From Sphingobacteriales bacterium (GTDB taxonomy: Bacteria; Bacteroidota; Bacteroidia; Chitinophagales; Chitinophagaceae), in the NCBI GenBank assembly GCA_012270485.1, contig JAAXIF010000077.1:58449-122448 (forward strand): a DNA stretch of 64,000 bases, read 5' to 3'. Within the stretch, counting starts at the first letter, position 1; each line of letters opens with the position of its first letter. A program made the position numbers and the translations under genes. The notes under the pieces were generated by a model, which worked only from the letters and a program-made list of their open reading frames with translations, searched no databases and had not been told where the DNA came from. Positions 9,046 through 17,445 of the stretch are shown piece after piece.

Positions 9046-9165
9046 ATGTCAAACACAAAATCACAATTTCACATTAGTGAAAATGCACGTAATGCTGCCA
9101 TCGTAGCCATTATCCTGATTACTGTTGTTGTATTGTCTTATCTCGAATGGAAGGGTCGCTCCTAA
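9046..9165 (+). CDS. 39-residue single-pass membrane microprotein
   Basis: A short frame (MSNTKSQFHISENARNAA...) with a 20-residue hydrophobic segment (about 18-35, AIVAIILITVVVLSYL) and a charged tail EWKGRS. The composition looks like a genuine bitopic microprotein: polar N-terminus, one transmembrane helix, basic C-terminus. No family is recognised. It occupies the otherwise empty stretch 8882-9378. A palindromic CGTAAAAATTTTTTTACG-like sequence at 9011-9028 lies just upstream and could be part of its leader or promoter region. Evidence is composition only. Confidence 0.5.
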   Translation: MSNTKSQFHISENARNAAIVAIILITVVVLSYLEWKGRS

Positions 9166-9352
9166 AAACGCGCTTTTTCGCTGCACCCCTTTGTTTTCTG
9201 GATTTTTCTGCTTTGATACAGCAGACTGTAATGTTTTTGCCCTTACATAGACTAATAAGTCAGAAAAAAATGCGGTAAAACTGTAACCTAATTCATAAAA
9301 GAACGTTAGGTATAATTAACAATGGTTAACCTAATGGTTTGCATGAGCAGGT

Positions 9353-9360
9353 TAGCTTTG
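9353..9360 (+). promoter_or_regulatory. Candidate -7 box TAGCTTTG for the small lipoprotein
   Basis: Matches the Bacteroidota -7 consensus TAnnTTTG exactly and lies 18 bases before the ATG at 9379. No clear TTTG is present at the -33 spacing. A GGTTAACC-containing sequence just upstream (9334-9341) could be an operator. Confidence 0.4.
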
Positions 9361-9378
9361 TTCCAGAAAACAACTGAC

Positions 9379-9618
9379 ATGAAGAATATTGTTTTGATTT
9401 GTCTCTTGATGGCTTTTACTGCTTGCAGTACCCACCAAGTTCGCAATTTCTGCAAAACAGCAGGAAAGAAAGTAGCAAGCTGTTGTACTTCTATGTCTCT
9501 AAAGCAACGTAATGCGTTGGAACAGCTTAAAAAAGCACCCAAGGAAGAAAAATCAGAACAACAACAGCCGGCAGCTATCTCCTTATTGGAATGGAATGAA
9601 GCCGTATTTATCTGGTAA
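9379..9618 (+). CDS. Small predicted lipoprotein
   Basis: 79 residues starting MKNIVLICLLMAFTACSTHQ: a short signal peptide ending in a lipobox (FTAC) with the acylated cysteine at about position 16. The remainder is polar, has a CC pair in the centre (VASCCTS) and a run of K, E and Q. The start at 9379 is preferred over the longer frame at 9322 because it begins the signal peptide and follows the promoter box. A strong terminator follows, so the gene is monocistronic. No family is recognised. Confidence 0.7.
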   Translation: MKNIVLICLLMAFTACSTHQVRNFCKTAGKKVASCCTSMSLKQRNALEQLKKAPKEEKSEQQQPAAISLLEWNEAVFIW

Positions 9619-9644
9619 GGAAATCCCCTTGTATTGTATATATG

Positions 9645-9669
9645 AACCACGCAATGCGTGGTTTTTTTT
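9645..9669 (+). terminator. Intrinsic terminator after the small lipoprotein
   Basis: Perfect 8-bp stem AACCACGC / GCGTGGTT with a three-base loop, running into T8. It isolates the lipoprotein from valS. Confidence 0.9.
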
Positions 9670-9697
9670 AACCCCTCTTACTCCCCCACTATTTTCG

Positions 9698-9705
9698 TAG
9701 TTTTG
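9698..9705 (+). promoter_or_regulatory. Candidate -7 box TAGTTTTG for valS
   Basis: TAnnTTTG match between the terminator and valS. A start site about five bases downstream (near 9710) would give a leader of 8 bases to the ATG at 9718, or 20 bases to the ATG at 9730. No clear -33 TTTG. Confidence 0.4.
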
Positions 9706-9729
9706 CCAGCCTTAAAAATGAGTTCAGGA

Positions 9730-12402
9730 ATGGAATTGAGTAAGAATTATATCCCGGGAGATATTGAAGCCAGATGGTACCAACATTGGCTAAGTAAAGG
9801 TTATTTCAACAGTACACCCGACGAAAGGGAGTCTTTCACTGTTGTAATACCTCCACCCAATGTTACCGGAGTGCTTCATATGGGACATTGCCTCAACAAT
9901 ACCATTCAGGATATTCTGGTTCGTCGCGCCCGTATGCAGGGTAAAAATGCCTGTTGGGTACCCGGTACCGACCATGCTTCTATTGCGACAGAGGCTAAGG
10001 TAGTAGCTATGTTGCGCGAGAGAGGTATTGCCAAATCTGCTATTGGTCGAGATGAGTTTCTACAATATGCTTGGGAATGGAAAGAAAAATATGGTGGCAT
10101 CATTTTGCAGCAGTTGAAAAAAATGGGCTGCAGTTTAGATTGGAACCGTACTTCTTTCACCATGGATGAAGATTACTATCGTTCTGTGATCAATGTGTTT
10201 GTAGACCTCCATAAAAAAGGTTGGATTTATCGTGGTAAACGCATGATCAACTGGGATGTCAAAGCAAAAACTGCTTTGAGTGATGAAGAGGTAATTTATA
10301 AAGAAGTTCAGAGCAAGTTGTATTATGTTCGATATGAAGTAGTTGACAGTTTGGAGTTGACAGATGACAGTAGTACCAAAGAAAAAGAGTTTATTACCAT
10401 CGCCACGGTTAGACCTGAGACTATTTTAGGGGATACTGCTATTTGTGTGAATCCGAATGATGATCGCTACCAACACTTACATGGCAAGTATGCGGTTGTT
10501 CCATTAATTGGAAGACGAATTCCCATCATTGCTGATGATTATGTGACCACAGAATTTGGAACCGGCGCTTTAAAAGTAACGCCTGCACATGATATGAATG
10601 ATTATCAGCTTGGACAGAAATACAACCTGGAAGTCATTGAAACGATGAATGATGATGGTACCCTAAGTGAAGCTGCGCAGTTATATATTGGTGAAGATCG
10701 TTTTGAAGTACGTAAGAAAATTGTTCCCGAACTAGAAGCAAAAGGACATATCGTTAAAGTTGAAGATTATACCAATCAGATTGGATACAGTGAACGAACT
10801 GATGCCGTAGTAGAACCTCGACTGAGTTTACAGTGGTGGGTAGATATGAAAAAGATATCTGAGCCGGCATTGAAAGCAGTGATGGAAGGGGAAATTGAAT
10901 TCCATCCTGCCAAATTCAAAAATCTCTATCGCCATTGGATGGAGAATATTAAAGATTGGTGTATCAGTCGCCAACTATGGTGGGGACATCGTATCCCTGC
11001 ATGGTATGCTCCTGATGGCACTTATGCGGTAGCAACTACGAGAGAAGAAGCATTTGAAAATCTCAGATCACAGATCGCAGATTTGAGATTGGAAGATATT
11101 CGACAGGATGATGATTGTTTGGACACTTGGTTCTCCAGTTGGTTATGGCCTTTTGAAGTGTTCAAGGGATTGTCCAATCCGGGTAATGCAGAAGTAAAAT
11201 ATTATTATCCAACCAATACATTGGTAACAGCCCCTGAGATTATTTTCTTCTGGGTAGCGCGTATGATCATGGCGGGTGAAGAATACATGAAAGAAATTCC
11301 TTTCAAGCATGTATACTTTACGGGTATTGTGAGGGATAAGCAAGGAAGAAAAATGAGTAAGAGTTTAGGCAACTCTCCTGATCTCCTAGCACTCATTGAT
11401 CAATATGGAGCCGATGCTGTAAGATTTGGTATCATGATCTCCTCTCCTGCGGGTAATGATATTTTATTTGATGAAGCTTCCCTAGAACAAGGTCGCAATT
11501 TCAACAACAAACTCTGGAACGCACTCAAACTCATCAAAAGCTGGGAAACCAGAATAGAAAAAAGCGCGCAACTCACAGCTCACAACTCACAGCCTTCTTC
11601 CTCCTTCGCTACCGATTGGTTCGAATCGCGCTTACAACAAGCCAAAGTAGAAGTGGAAACACTGATGCAGCAATTCCGATTAAGTGAAGCCTTGAAAGTT
11701 TTGTATTCATTGATATGGGATGATTTCTGCAGTTGGTATCTTGAATGGGCGAAACCCGGATTTGAGCAACCGGTTGATCCAGTGGTGTACGAAAAAACCC
11801 TTATCTATTTTGAAGAGATGATGCAATTATTGCATCCTTATATGCCATTCATTACAGAAGAGATTTATCATTTACTGCGTGGGCAAAAAGAAGACTTGTG
11901 CATCAAACAAATAAAAAGTGCTCCCTTACCTGACATTACATTAATTGACCTTGGTCTTTTTGCACAAGACTTACAAAATTTTATTCGTGGCGTAAGAGTT
12001 CAACAACAAATTAAAAAAAGTGAGCCGGTAGAGCTTCTCACTTTTTGTTCCTTAGAACAAGAAGGCTCGATTAAAAGAATTGAAGCACTAATTGAAAGAC
12101 AAGAAAATGTACGATTCTTTTATGATAAAGGAATAGACACCACAAAGACATATTCATTCTTTCTAAAAGGTGATATGAAATTCTGTATAGAAAAAATTAT
12201 TGGAAACAATGACGAATACAAGAAAGAATTAGAAAAAGATTTGGCTTATCAGATTAGGTTTCGAGAAAGCGTATTAAAAAAGCTTAGCAATGAGAGATTT
12301 GTTCAAAATGCGAAACCGGAAGTAGTGGCACTCGAACAAAAGAAATTAGCAGATGCAGAAGCGCGTATTCAAAACATTGAAGAGAGTTTGAAGAACCTGT
12401 AA
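9730..12402 (+). CDS. valS: Valyl-tRNA synthetase
   Basis: Class I aminoacyl-tRNA synthetase charging tRNA-Val. HMGH signature in VLHMGHCLNN, editing domain with ATVRPETILGDTA and TPAHDMNDY, KMSKS loop in GRKMSKSLGN, anticodon-binding domain, and a C-terminal coiled coil ending the roughly 890-residue protein. Start at 9730 (MELSKNYIP) fits family N-termini; 9718 is an in-frame alternative. Three loops are encoded by DNA resembling intergenic repeats: about residues 204-217, 444-455 and 614-622. A GNAT gene follows after one base, so the two are probably co-transcribed. Confidence 0.96.
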   Translation: MELSKNYIPGDIEARWYQHWLSKGYFNSTPDERESFTVVIPPPNVTGVLHMGHCLNNTIQDILVRRARMQGKNACWVPGTDHASIATEAKVVAMLRERGIAKSAIGRDEFLQYAWEWKEKYGGIILQQLKKMGCSLDWNRTSFTMDEDYYRSVINVFVDLHKKGWIYRGKRMINWDVKAKTALSDEEVIYKEVQSKLYYVRYEVVDSLELTDDSSTKEKEFITIATVRPETILGDTAICVNPNDDRYQHLHGKYAVVPLIGRRIPIIADDYVTTEFGTGALKVTPAHDMNDYQLGQKYNLEVIETMNDDGTLSEAAQLYIGEDRFEVRKKIVPELEAKGHIVKVEDYTNQIGYSERTDAVVEPRLSLQWWVDMKKISEPALKAVMEGEIEFHPAKFKNLYRHWMENIKDWCISRQLWWGHRIPAWYAPDGTYAVATTREEAFENLRSQIADLRLEDIRQDDDCLDTWFSSWLWPFEVFKGLSNPGNAEVKYYYPTNTLVTAPEIIFFWVARMIMAGEEYMKEIPFKHVYFTGIVRDKQGRKMSKSLGNSPDLLALIDQYGADAVRFGIMISSPAGNDILFDEASLEQGRNFNNKLWNALKLIKSWETRIEKSAQLTAHNSQPSSSFATDWFESRLQQAKVEVETLMQQFRLSEALKVLYSLIWDDFCSWYLEWAKPGFEQPVDPVVYEKTLIYFEEMMQLLHPYMPFITEEIYHLLRGQKEDLCIKQIKSAPLPDITLIDLGLFAQDLQNFIRGVRVQQQIKKSEPVELLTFCSLEQEGSIKRIEALIERQENVRFFYDKGIDTTKTYSFFLKGDMKFCIEKIIGNNDEYKKELEKDLAYQIRFRESVLKKLSNERFVQNAKPEVVALEQKKLADAEARIQNIEESLKNL
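10341..10377 (+). repeat. Repeat-like sequence inside valS (editing-domain loop)
   Basis: AGTTGACAGT and AGTTGACAGATGACAG follow each other in frame and end in TAGTACC, the complement of the heptamer repeated at 80-125. It encodes a polar loop just before the editing-domain strand EFITIATVRPE. Confidence 0.4.
11057..11092 (+). repeat. Repeat-like sequence inside valS, hairpin and heptamers
   Basis: AATCTCA (11059-11065) and TGAGATT (11084-11090) are inverted arms around three heptamers, CAGATCA, CAGATCG and CAGATTT. In frame it encodes NLRSQIADLRLED, just before the conserved DTWFSSWLWP. Confidence 0.5.
11569..11594 (+). repeat. Repeat-like sequence inside valS, AACTCACAGC tandem
   Basis: AACTCACAGCT, CAC, AACTCACAGCC in tandem, encoding QLTAHNSQP in the linker after the KMSKS domain. 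The 11-base word CTCACAGCTCA is identical to the AGCT-family element abutting the lrp stop codon. Confidence 0.5.
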
Positions 12403-12403
12403 C

Positions 12404-12907
12404 ATGTCAGCCAATTTACATATCAGAGAAGCCGATTCAAATGATAGAAGTGTCATTAGATCATTAGCGGAAAACACTTGGCCTGAAGCGTATGGCAAAA
12501 TCATATCGCAGGAACAGATACGTTACATGTTAGACATGATCTACAGCGATGATGCATTGTTGGAACAAATGCAAAAGGGACATCAGTTTTATCTTGCAGA
12601 ACTCAATGATCAACCGATTGGGTTTGCTTCTGTTTCAGAAGAAGGCAATCAAGGATGTAAACTGAATAAACTCTACATCCTTCCCACCATTCAAAAATCA
12701 GGAGCAGGAAAAGCACTCTTACAAAAAGTCATTGCATACACAAAAGAAAAAAATCATACCCGACTCTTCTTACAAGTCAATAAGCAGAACGCTGCCAAAG
12801 ACTTCTACACACGCATGGGATTCACCATTGCTGAAGAAGTGAAATTGGATATTGGCAATGGATTTTTTATGGATGACTTTATTATGGAATTAATGATTCA
12901 TCATTAA
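12404..12907 (+). CDS. GNAT-family N-acetyltransferase
   Basis: 167 residues with a complete GNAT fold: acetyl-CoA loop in KSGAGKALLQKVIAY (the Q/RxxGxG/A motif), preceded by the strand KLNKLYILPTI and followed by NKQNAAKDFYTRMGF. The substrate is not predictable; it could be a protein alpha-amine or a small molecule. It starts one base after the valS stop, implying translational coupling, and ends 9 bases before the erythromycin-esterase-like gene. Confidence 0.85.
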   Translation: MSANLHIREADSNDRSVIRSLAENTWPEAYGKIISQEQIRYMLDMIYSDDALLEQMQKGHQFYLAELNDQPIGFASVSEEGNQGCKLNKLYILPTIQKSGAGKALLQKVIAYTKEKNHTRLFLQVNKQNAAKDFYTRMGFTIAEEVKLDIGNGFFMDDFIMELMIHH

Positions 12908-12916
12908 TCTCAAAAT

Positions 12917-14212
12917 ATGCGGATACCTTTTCTTATAACTTTTTCACTCATTGCTTTTCTGGTACTTTTTTGCCAAACTACTGCATCATCTCAAAAAGAA
13001 ATCAAGAGATATGTACAGGAAACTTCTCGCCAAATCACTTCCATTCATATTGACAGTTCCAATTTTGATGACCTGGAGGTATTGGGCAATGCTATTGGAA
13101 ATGCCCGAATTGTAGCATTAGGAGAACAAATGCATGGGGATGGCACTACTTTTGAAGCAAAAGGAAGAATCATAAAATATCTTCATGAGAAAAAGGGATT
13201 CAATGTTTTAGTTTTTGAATCAGACTATTTCGGTCTTACATACGGATTCGAAAAAGTTGACAAAACCAAGGATAGTCTCAGAAGATTTCTTTACCAGAAT
13301 CTTGCAGGCATGTGGTCTTGGTGCGATAAAGCTGCCCCATTTTTATACAACTATATCTGGGAAAGCCAATCAACAAAATCTCCTTTAGTAATTGCTGGGA
13401 TGGATTGTCAATTACAAACTCCTTTCTCATTTACTCAACTTAAGCCAAAACTTGAAAGCGCCTTATCAAAAATTACAGAAACTCAGATAGAAAAAGAATG
13501 GTCAGTAAAGGTAGCAGACAACCTACATGCCATATTTTTCAATGGTCAAAAAGCCGACCCCGAGGCTTGTCAGAAAGGTAAACTTGCATTAGAAAACTTA
13601 TACAGTTCGCAGAAAAAAAAGCAATTGACAAGTGATGAGAAAGTTTTAGTTGATAATGTACTCGCAGCATACAGAAACATACTTCCGTACTTATTGAAAG
13701 AACAACGTCGAAATTTCAGTATAAGAGATACGCAAATGTTTGAAAATATTATGTGGTTGGCTAATGAAAAATATCCTAACGAGAAAATAATCATCTGGGC
13801 CCACAACGCGCATATCGTTAAAAGGATTGATCAAACAAATAATAGAGCTGATACTGAAAATATGTTAGGGCATTTATTGGGCGATCCTCAATACAATCCA
13901 CACAGTTATTATGCATTAGGATTCACTTCAGCAGAAGCAACATCAGTTTGGACTACCAGACCTGATTATACAACTATAGCGGAAGAACCTGTTAAAAATA
14001 GTTTCGAAAATTGGCTACCTAAACATTGGAATTATGCTTTTATTGATTGGACTGACCTAAATCAAAAGATGAAATTCCCTGTTTCGTTCAGTATGAAAGG
14101 TTCTTTACCAATGAGTCAACATAGAAACCAATCTTATCCCTGGCAAAAAGCATACAACGGTGTTTTTTTCATCCGCAAAATAGAGGGTTGTAAGACTATT
14201 CCTGCTTTTTGA
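12917..14212 (+). CDS. Erythromycin-esterase-like secreted protein
   Basis: 431 residues with a signal peptide (about 1-26, ending TTASSQ). The body matches the erythromycin esterase superfamily (PF05139): VALGEQMHGDGTTFEAK near residue 66, VFESDYFG, the W-C-D region AGMWSWCDKAAPF, and IIWAHNAHI with the conserved histidine pair. Ere-type enzymes open macrolactone rings, but most members outside clinical strains have unknown substrates, so resistance should not be assumed. Last gene of the valS cluster. The 14213-14472 stretch holds the left island boundary. Confidence 0.85.
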   Translation: MRIPFLITFSLIAFLVLFCQTTASSQKEIKRYVQETSRQITSIHIDSSNFDDLEVLGNAIGNARIVALGEQMHGDGTTFEAKGRIIKYLHEKKGFNVLVFESDYFGLTYGFEKVDKTKDSLRRFLYQNLAGMWSWCDKAAPFLYNYIWESQSTKSPLVIAGMDCQLQTPFSFTQLKPKLESALSKITETQIEKEWSVKVADNLHAIFFNGQKADPEACQKGKLALENLYSSQKKKQLTSDEKVLVDNVLAAYRNILPYLLKEQRRNFSIRDTQMFENIMWLANEKYPNEKIIIWAHNAHIVKRIDQTNNRADTENMLGHLLGDPQYNPHSYYALGFTSAEATSVWTTRPDYTTIAEEPVKNSFENWLPKHWNYAFIDWTDLNQKMKFPVSFSMKGSLPMSQHRNQSYPWQKAYNGVFFIRKIEGCKTIPAF

Positions 14213-14311
14213 TACAACACTTAAAGCAAAATTTATAAGAACCTATATAACGACTTACCCCCCAACAAAAGAAATTTCTTATTCTACATTGATCAACGCA
14301 CAGCTAGAAGC

Positions 14312-14369
14312 TTGCAGCATGCGGCTCTAAGCTCACAGCTCAATACACCAACACATGCGTCTGTTTAAT
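14312..14369. repeat. Left direct repeat of the restriction island
   Basis: Aligns with 21575-21632 over 58 bases with four mismatches (offsets 8, 11, 17 and 50). The perfect core is offsets 18-49 (14329-14360). It comprises an AGCT-type element and the 3' end of an lrp gene on the minus strand. Confidence 0.9.
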
Positions 14370-14372
14370 TAC
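14340..14372 (-). pseudogene. Orphan 3' end of an lrp gene
   Basis: Read on the minus strand this encodes VIKQTHVLVY followed by TGA, identical in protein to the C-terminus of the intact Lrp gene ending at 21603. Two codons differ silently (CAG for CAA, GTA for GTG), so it is a diverged homologue rather than a fresh copy. Upstream of these codons the frame loses all similarity to Lrp. Confidence 0.75.
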
Positions 14373-14463
14373 CCTTCGACTCCCTCCATTTTCAAACCCT
14401 TAAAAAAATTTAGTATTTACTCCACGTCAGGCGTATATTGAGATAAAGGGAACAAAAAAACAA

Positions 14464-14471
14464 TAACTTTG
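14464..14471 (+). promoter_or_regulatory. Candidate -7 box TAACTTTG for the hsd operon
   Basis: Exact TAnnTTTG match lying one base before the first possible ATG (14473). A start site about five bases downstream would exclude that ATG from the transcript and favours translation from 14491. Confidence 0.45.
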
Positions 14472-14490
14472 AATGGACAGAAATCATTCA

Positions 14491-17445
14491 ATGACCAAGG
14501 AACTACAAATTGAGGAAGGATTAATAGCCAAGCTATTGGATTTAAAGTATACGTATAGGAACGATATACGTGATAGAGAATCCCTTGAACAAAACTTTCG
14601 TCAAAAATTTCAGACGCTGAACCGCGTCAATTTAACAGATGCTGAATTCGCCAGACTAAAAGACGAGATCATCAATACAGATGTTTTTGCTTCTTCCAAA
14701 CGCCTGCGTGAAATCAACACTTTTACACGTGAAGATGATACCCCTCTCCACTATAGTCTGGTAAATATCAAAGATTGGTGCAAAAATGATTTTGAAGTAA
14801 TCAATCAACTTCGCATCAATACCCATAACAGTCATCACCGATATGATGTAATACTGCTCATTAATGGCATCCCCATAGTTCAAATCGAATTGAAAAGTCT
14901 GGAAGTAAGTCCACGCAGGGCTATGCAGCAGATTGTAGACTATAAAACGGATCCGGGTAATGGTTATACCAATTCGCTGCTTTGCTTTATGCAGTTATTT
15001 ATTGTAAGTAACCGTTCCAATACCTATTATTTTGCCAATAATAACAATACCCATTTTAGTTTTAATGCAGATGAACAGTTTTTACCCATTTACAAATTGG
15101 CAAGTGAAGACAATCAAAAAATTAACTTCTTAGATGATTTTGCTGAAAAATTTCTGAGCAAATGCACCCTGAGTCAGATGATCAGCAAATACATGGTATT
15201 GGTGGCAAGCGAACAAAAATTACTGGTGATGCGGCCTTACCAGATCTATGCGGTAAAAGCCATCGTAGACTGCATACAACAAAACAGAGGTAATGGCTAT
15301 ATCTGGCACACAACGGGAAGCGGTAAAACATTGACTTCTTTTAAAGCCTCTACCCTACTGAAAGACAATCCGGATATTGAAAAATGTTTGTTTGTGGTTG
15401 ACCGTAAAGACCTTGACCGACAAACACGTGAAGAATTCAATAAATTCCAAGAAGGTTGTGTAGAAGAAAATACCAATACCGAAACATTGGTGAGGCGCAT
15501 GCTTTCAGAGGATCATGCCAACAAAGTAATTGTTACCACCATTCAAAAATTAGGACTGGCATTAGATGCCACCAATAAGAACAATTACAAAGAACGACTT
15601 GAACCCTTGAGAAGTAAACGTATTGTATTCATTTTTGACGAGTGCCATCGTTCACAATTTGGAGAAAATCATAAAGCCATCAAAGAATTCTTCCCGAATG
15701 CACAGTTATTTGGCTTTACGGGCACACCGATTTTTGATGAGAATGCTACCTATAAACAATTTGATGGTACAATTGGATCCTATGTAACAACAGAAAAAAT
15801 TTTCCAAAAACAGTTACATGCCTATACCATCACGCATGCCATTGATGATAAGAATGTATTGCGATTTCATATTGACTATTTTAAGCCAACTGCTACTTCC
15901 CCCAACGGAGGACTCCTGCATAAAACAGCTGTTATCAATGCCATTTTTAACAAACATGATTCAGCTACCAATAACAGGAAGTTTAATGCCATACTCGCCA
16001 CCTCTTCCATCAATGACGCGATAGAATACTATAAAGAATTTAAAGAGTTACAACAAAAAGAAAAAGAAACGAATGAAAACTATATTCCATTAAATATTAC
16101 TTGCGTTTTCTCCCCTCCTGCCGAAGGCAATAAAGATGTATTGCAATTACAAGAAGACCTGCAACAAGAGAAAGTAGATAACGAAACCGCTCCTGAAGAA
16201 AAGAAAAAAGCACTACAACAGATCATTGCTGATTATAACCAACAATACGGCACCAACCACAGTATCAATGAATTTGACCTGTATTATCAGGATATACAGC
16301 AACGCATTAAATTTCAGCGATTTAGTAATGCCGATTACCCACATGCCAACAAAATTGATATCGTGATTGTGGTGGACATGTTACTGACCGGTTTCGACTC
16401 CAAATACCTGAATACTTTATATGTAGACAAGAACCTTAAATATCATGGCCTCATTCAGGCTTTTAGCCGTACTAATCGGGTCTTGAACGATACCAAACCT
16501 TATGGCAATATCCTTGATTTCAAGAGTCAGCAAGACGATGTAGACAATGCCATTGCCATATTTTCAGGCAAAGACAATGCCGTAGGCGCCAAAGAAATAT
16601 GGCTGGTAGATCCTGCACCAAAAGTGATTGAGCTATACAAGAAAGCCGTGATGGCCATGGATGCATTTATGGAACATAGCAACCTAGCCAGCGAACCGGA
16701 AGCTGTGTATAATCTCAAAGGCGATACAGCCCGTATAGAATTTATTAACCGGTTTAAAGAAGTACAAAGATTAAAAACACAGTTAGACCAATACACCGAT
16801 CTGAGTGAAGAACAAAAGCAACAGATCAACGAACTTTTATCGGAAGACCAGTTACGCTCTTTCAGAAGCTCATACTTGGAAACAGCTAAACAATTAAAGG
16901 AAATACAACAGAAAAATAGTGACGACGCTGTGCAACAGCTAGAGTTTGAATTCGTGTTGTTTGCTTCTGCCATCATTGATTACGACTATATTATGGGTTT
17001 GATTGCGAATTACACCCAAAATAAACCCAGCAAACAGAAAATGAGCCGGAACCAGTTGATTGGCATATTGAGCTCACATGCCAACCTGATGGAGGAAAAA
17101 GACGATATGGTTGAATATATTAACACGCTTGAAGAAGGAAAGCCTTTAACAGAGAAAGAAATTAGTCAAGGTTACCAACAATTTAAAGCAGAAAAAACAA
17201 CCAAAACACTGGCTACTATCGCAGAAAAGTATGGACTGGAAACAAAAAAGTTACAAGATTTTTCGGATACTATTTTAAACAGAATGATATTTGATGGTGC
17301 TGCTTTAAGTGAATTGTTTGCACCATTAGAGCTGGGCTGGAAAGAAAGAACAAAAAGAGAGCTCTCTTTAATGGAAGAACTAAGTCCTTTATTAAAAAAA
17401 CAAGTTACCGGGCGAGAAATATCGGGATTGAATGCGTATGAGTAA
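14491..17445 (+). CDS. hsdR: Type I restriction enzyme, HsdR subunit
   Basis: 984 residues from 14491 (MTKELQIEEG); an in-frame ATG at 14473 lies too close to the promoter box. The N-terminal nuclease domain has the PD-(D/E)xK pattern YDVILLINGIPIVQIELKS. The translocase motor follows: Walker A TTGSGKTLTS, DECH box FDECHRSQFG, motif III FGFTGTPIF, and helicase C motifs in IVVDMLLTGFDSKYLNTL and QAFSRTNR. A helical C-terminal domain binds the methylase core. It cleaves unmodified DNA after ATP-driven translocation. First gene of the operon; overlaps hsdS. Confidence 0.95.
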   Translation: MTKELQIEEGLIAKLLDLKYTYRNDIRDRESLEQNFRQKFQTLNRVNLTDAEFARLKDEIINTDVFASSKRLREINTFTREDDTPLHYSLVNIKDWCKNDFEVINQLRINTHNSHHRYDVILLINGIPIVQIELKSLEVSPRRAMQQIVDYKTDPGNGYTNSLLCFMQLFIVSNRSNTYYFANNNNTHFSFNADEQFLPIYKLASEDNQKINFLDDFAEKFLSKCTLSQMISKYMVLVASEQKLLVMRPYQIYAVKAIVDCIQQNRGNGYIWHTTGSGKTLTSFKASTLLKDNPDIEKCLFVVDRKDLDRQTREEFNKFQEGCVEENTNTETLVRRMLSEDHANKVIVTTIQKLGLALDATNKNNYKERLEPLRSKRIVFIFDECHRSQFGENHKAIKEFFPNAQLFGFTGTPIFDENATYKQFDGTIGSYVTTEKIFQKQLHAYTITHAIDDKNVLRFHIDYFKPTATSPNGGLLHKTAVINAIFNKHDSATNNRKFNAILATSSINDAIEYYKEFKELQQKEKETNENYIPLNITCVFSPPAEGNKDVLQLQEDLQQEKVDNETAPEEKKKALQQIIADYNQQYGTNHSINEFDLYYQDIQQRIKFQRFSNADYPHANKIDIVIVVDMLLTGFDSKYLNTLYVDKNLKYHGLIQAFSRTNRVLNDTKPYGNILDFKSQQDDVDNAIAIFSGKDNAVGAKEIWLVDPAPKVIELYKKAVMAMDAFMEHSNLASEPEAVYNLKGDTARIEFINRFKEVQRLKTQLDQYTDLSEEQKQQINELLSEDQLRSFRSSYLETAKQLKEIQQKNSDDAVQQLEFEFVLFASAIIDYDYIMGLIANYTQNKPSKQKMSRNQLIGILSSHANLMEEKDDMVEYINTLEEGKPLTEKEISQGYQQFKAEKTTKTLATIAEKYGLETKKLQDFSDTILNRMIFDGAALSELFAPLELGWKERTKRELSLMEELSPLLKKQVTGREISGLNAYE

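Noticed and set aside
9322..9378. Upstream start for the small lipoprotein
   Set aside because: It contains the promoter box and hides the signal peptide; the ATG at 9379 begins a proper lipoprotein signal.
12917..14212. Antibiotic resistance call for the erythromycin-esterase-like protein
   Set aside because: Only superfamily motifs can be seen; most such chromosomal proteins have no shown macrolide activity.
14213..14472. Possible tRNA as integration site at the left island boundary
   Set aside because: No cloverleaf can be drawn; the duplicated sequence is the 3' end of lrp, a protein gene.
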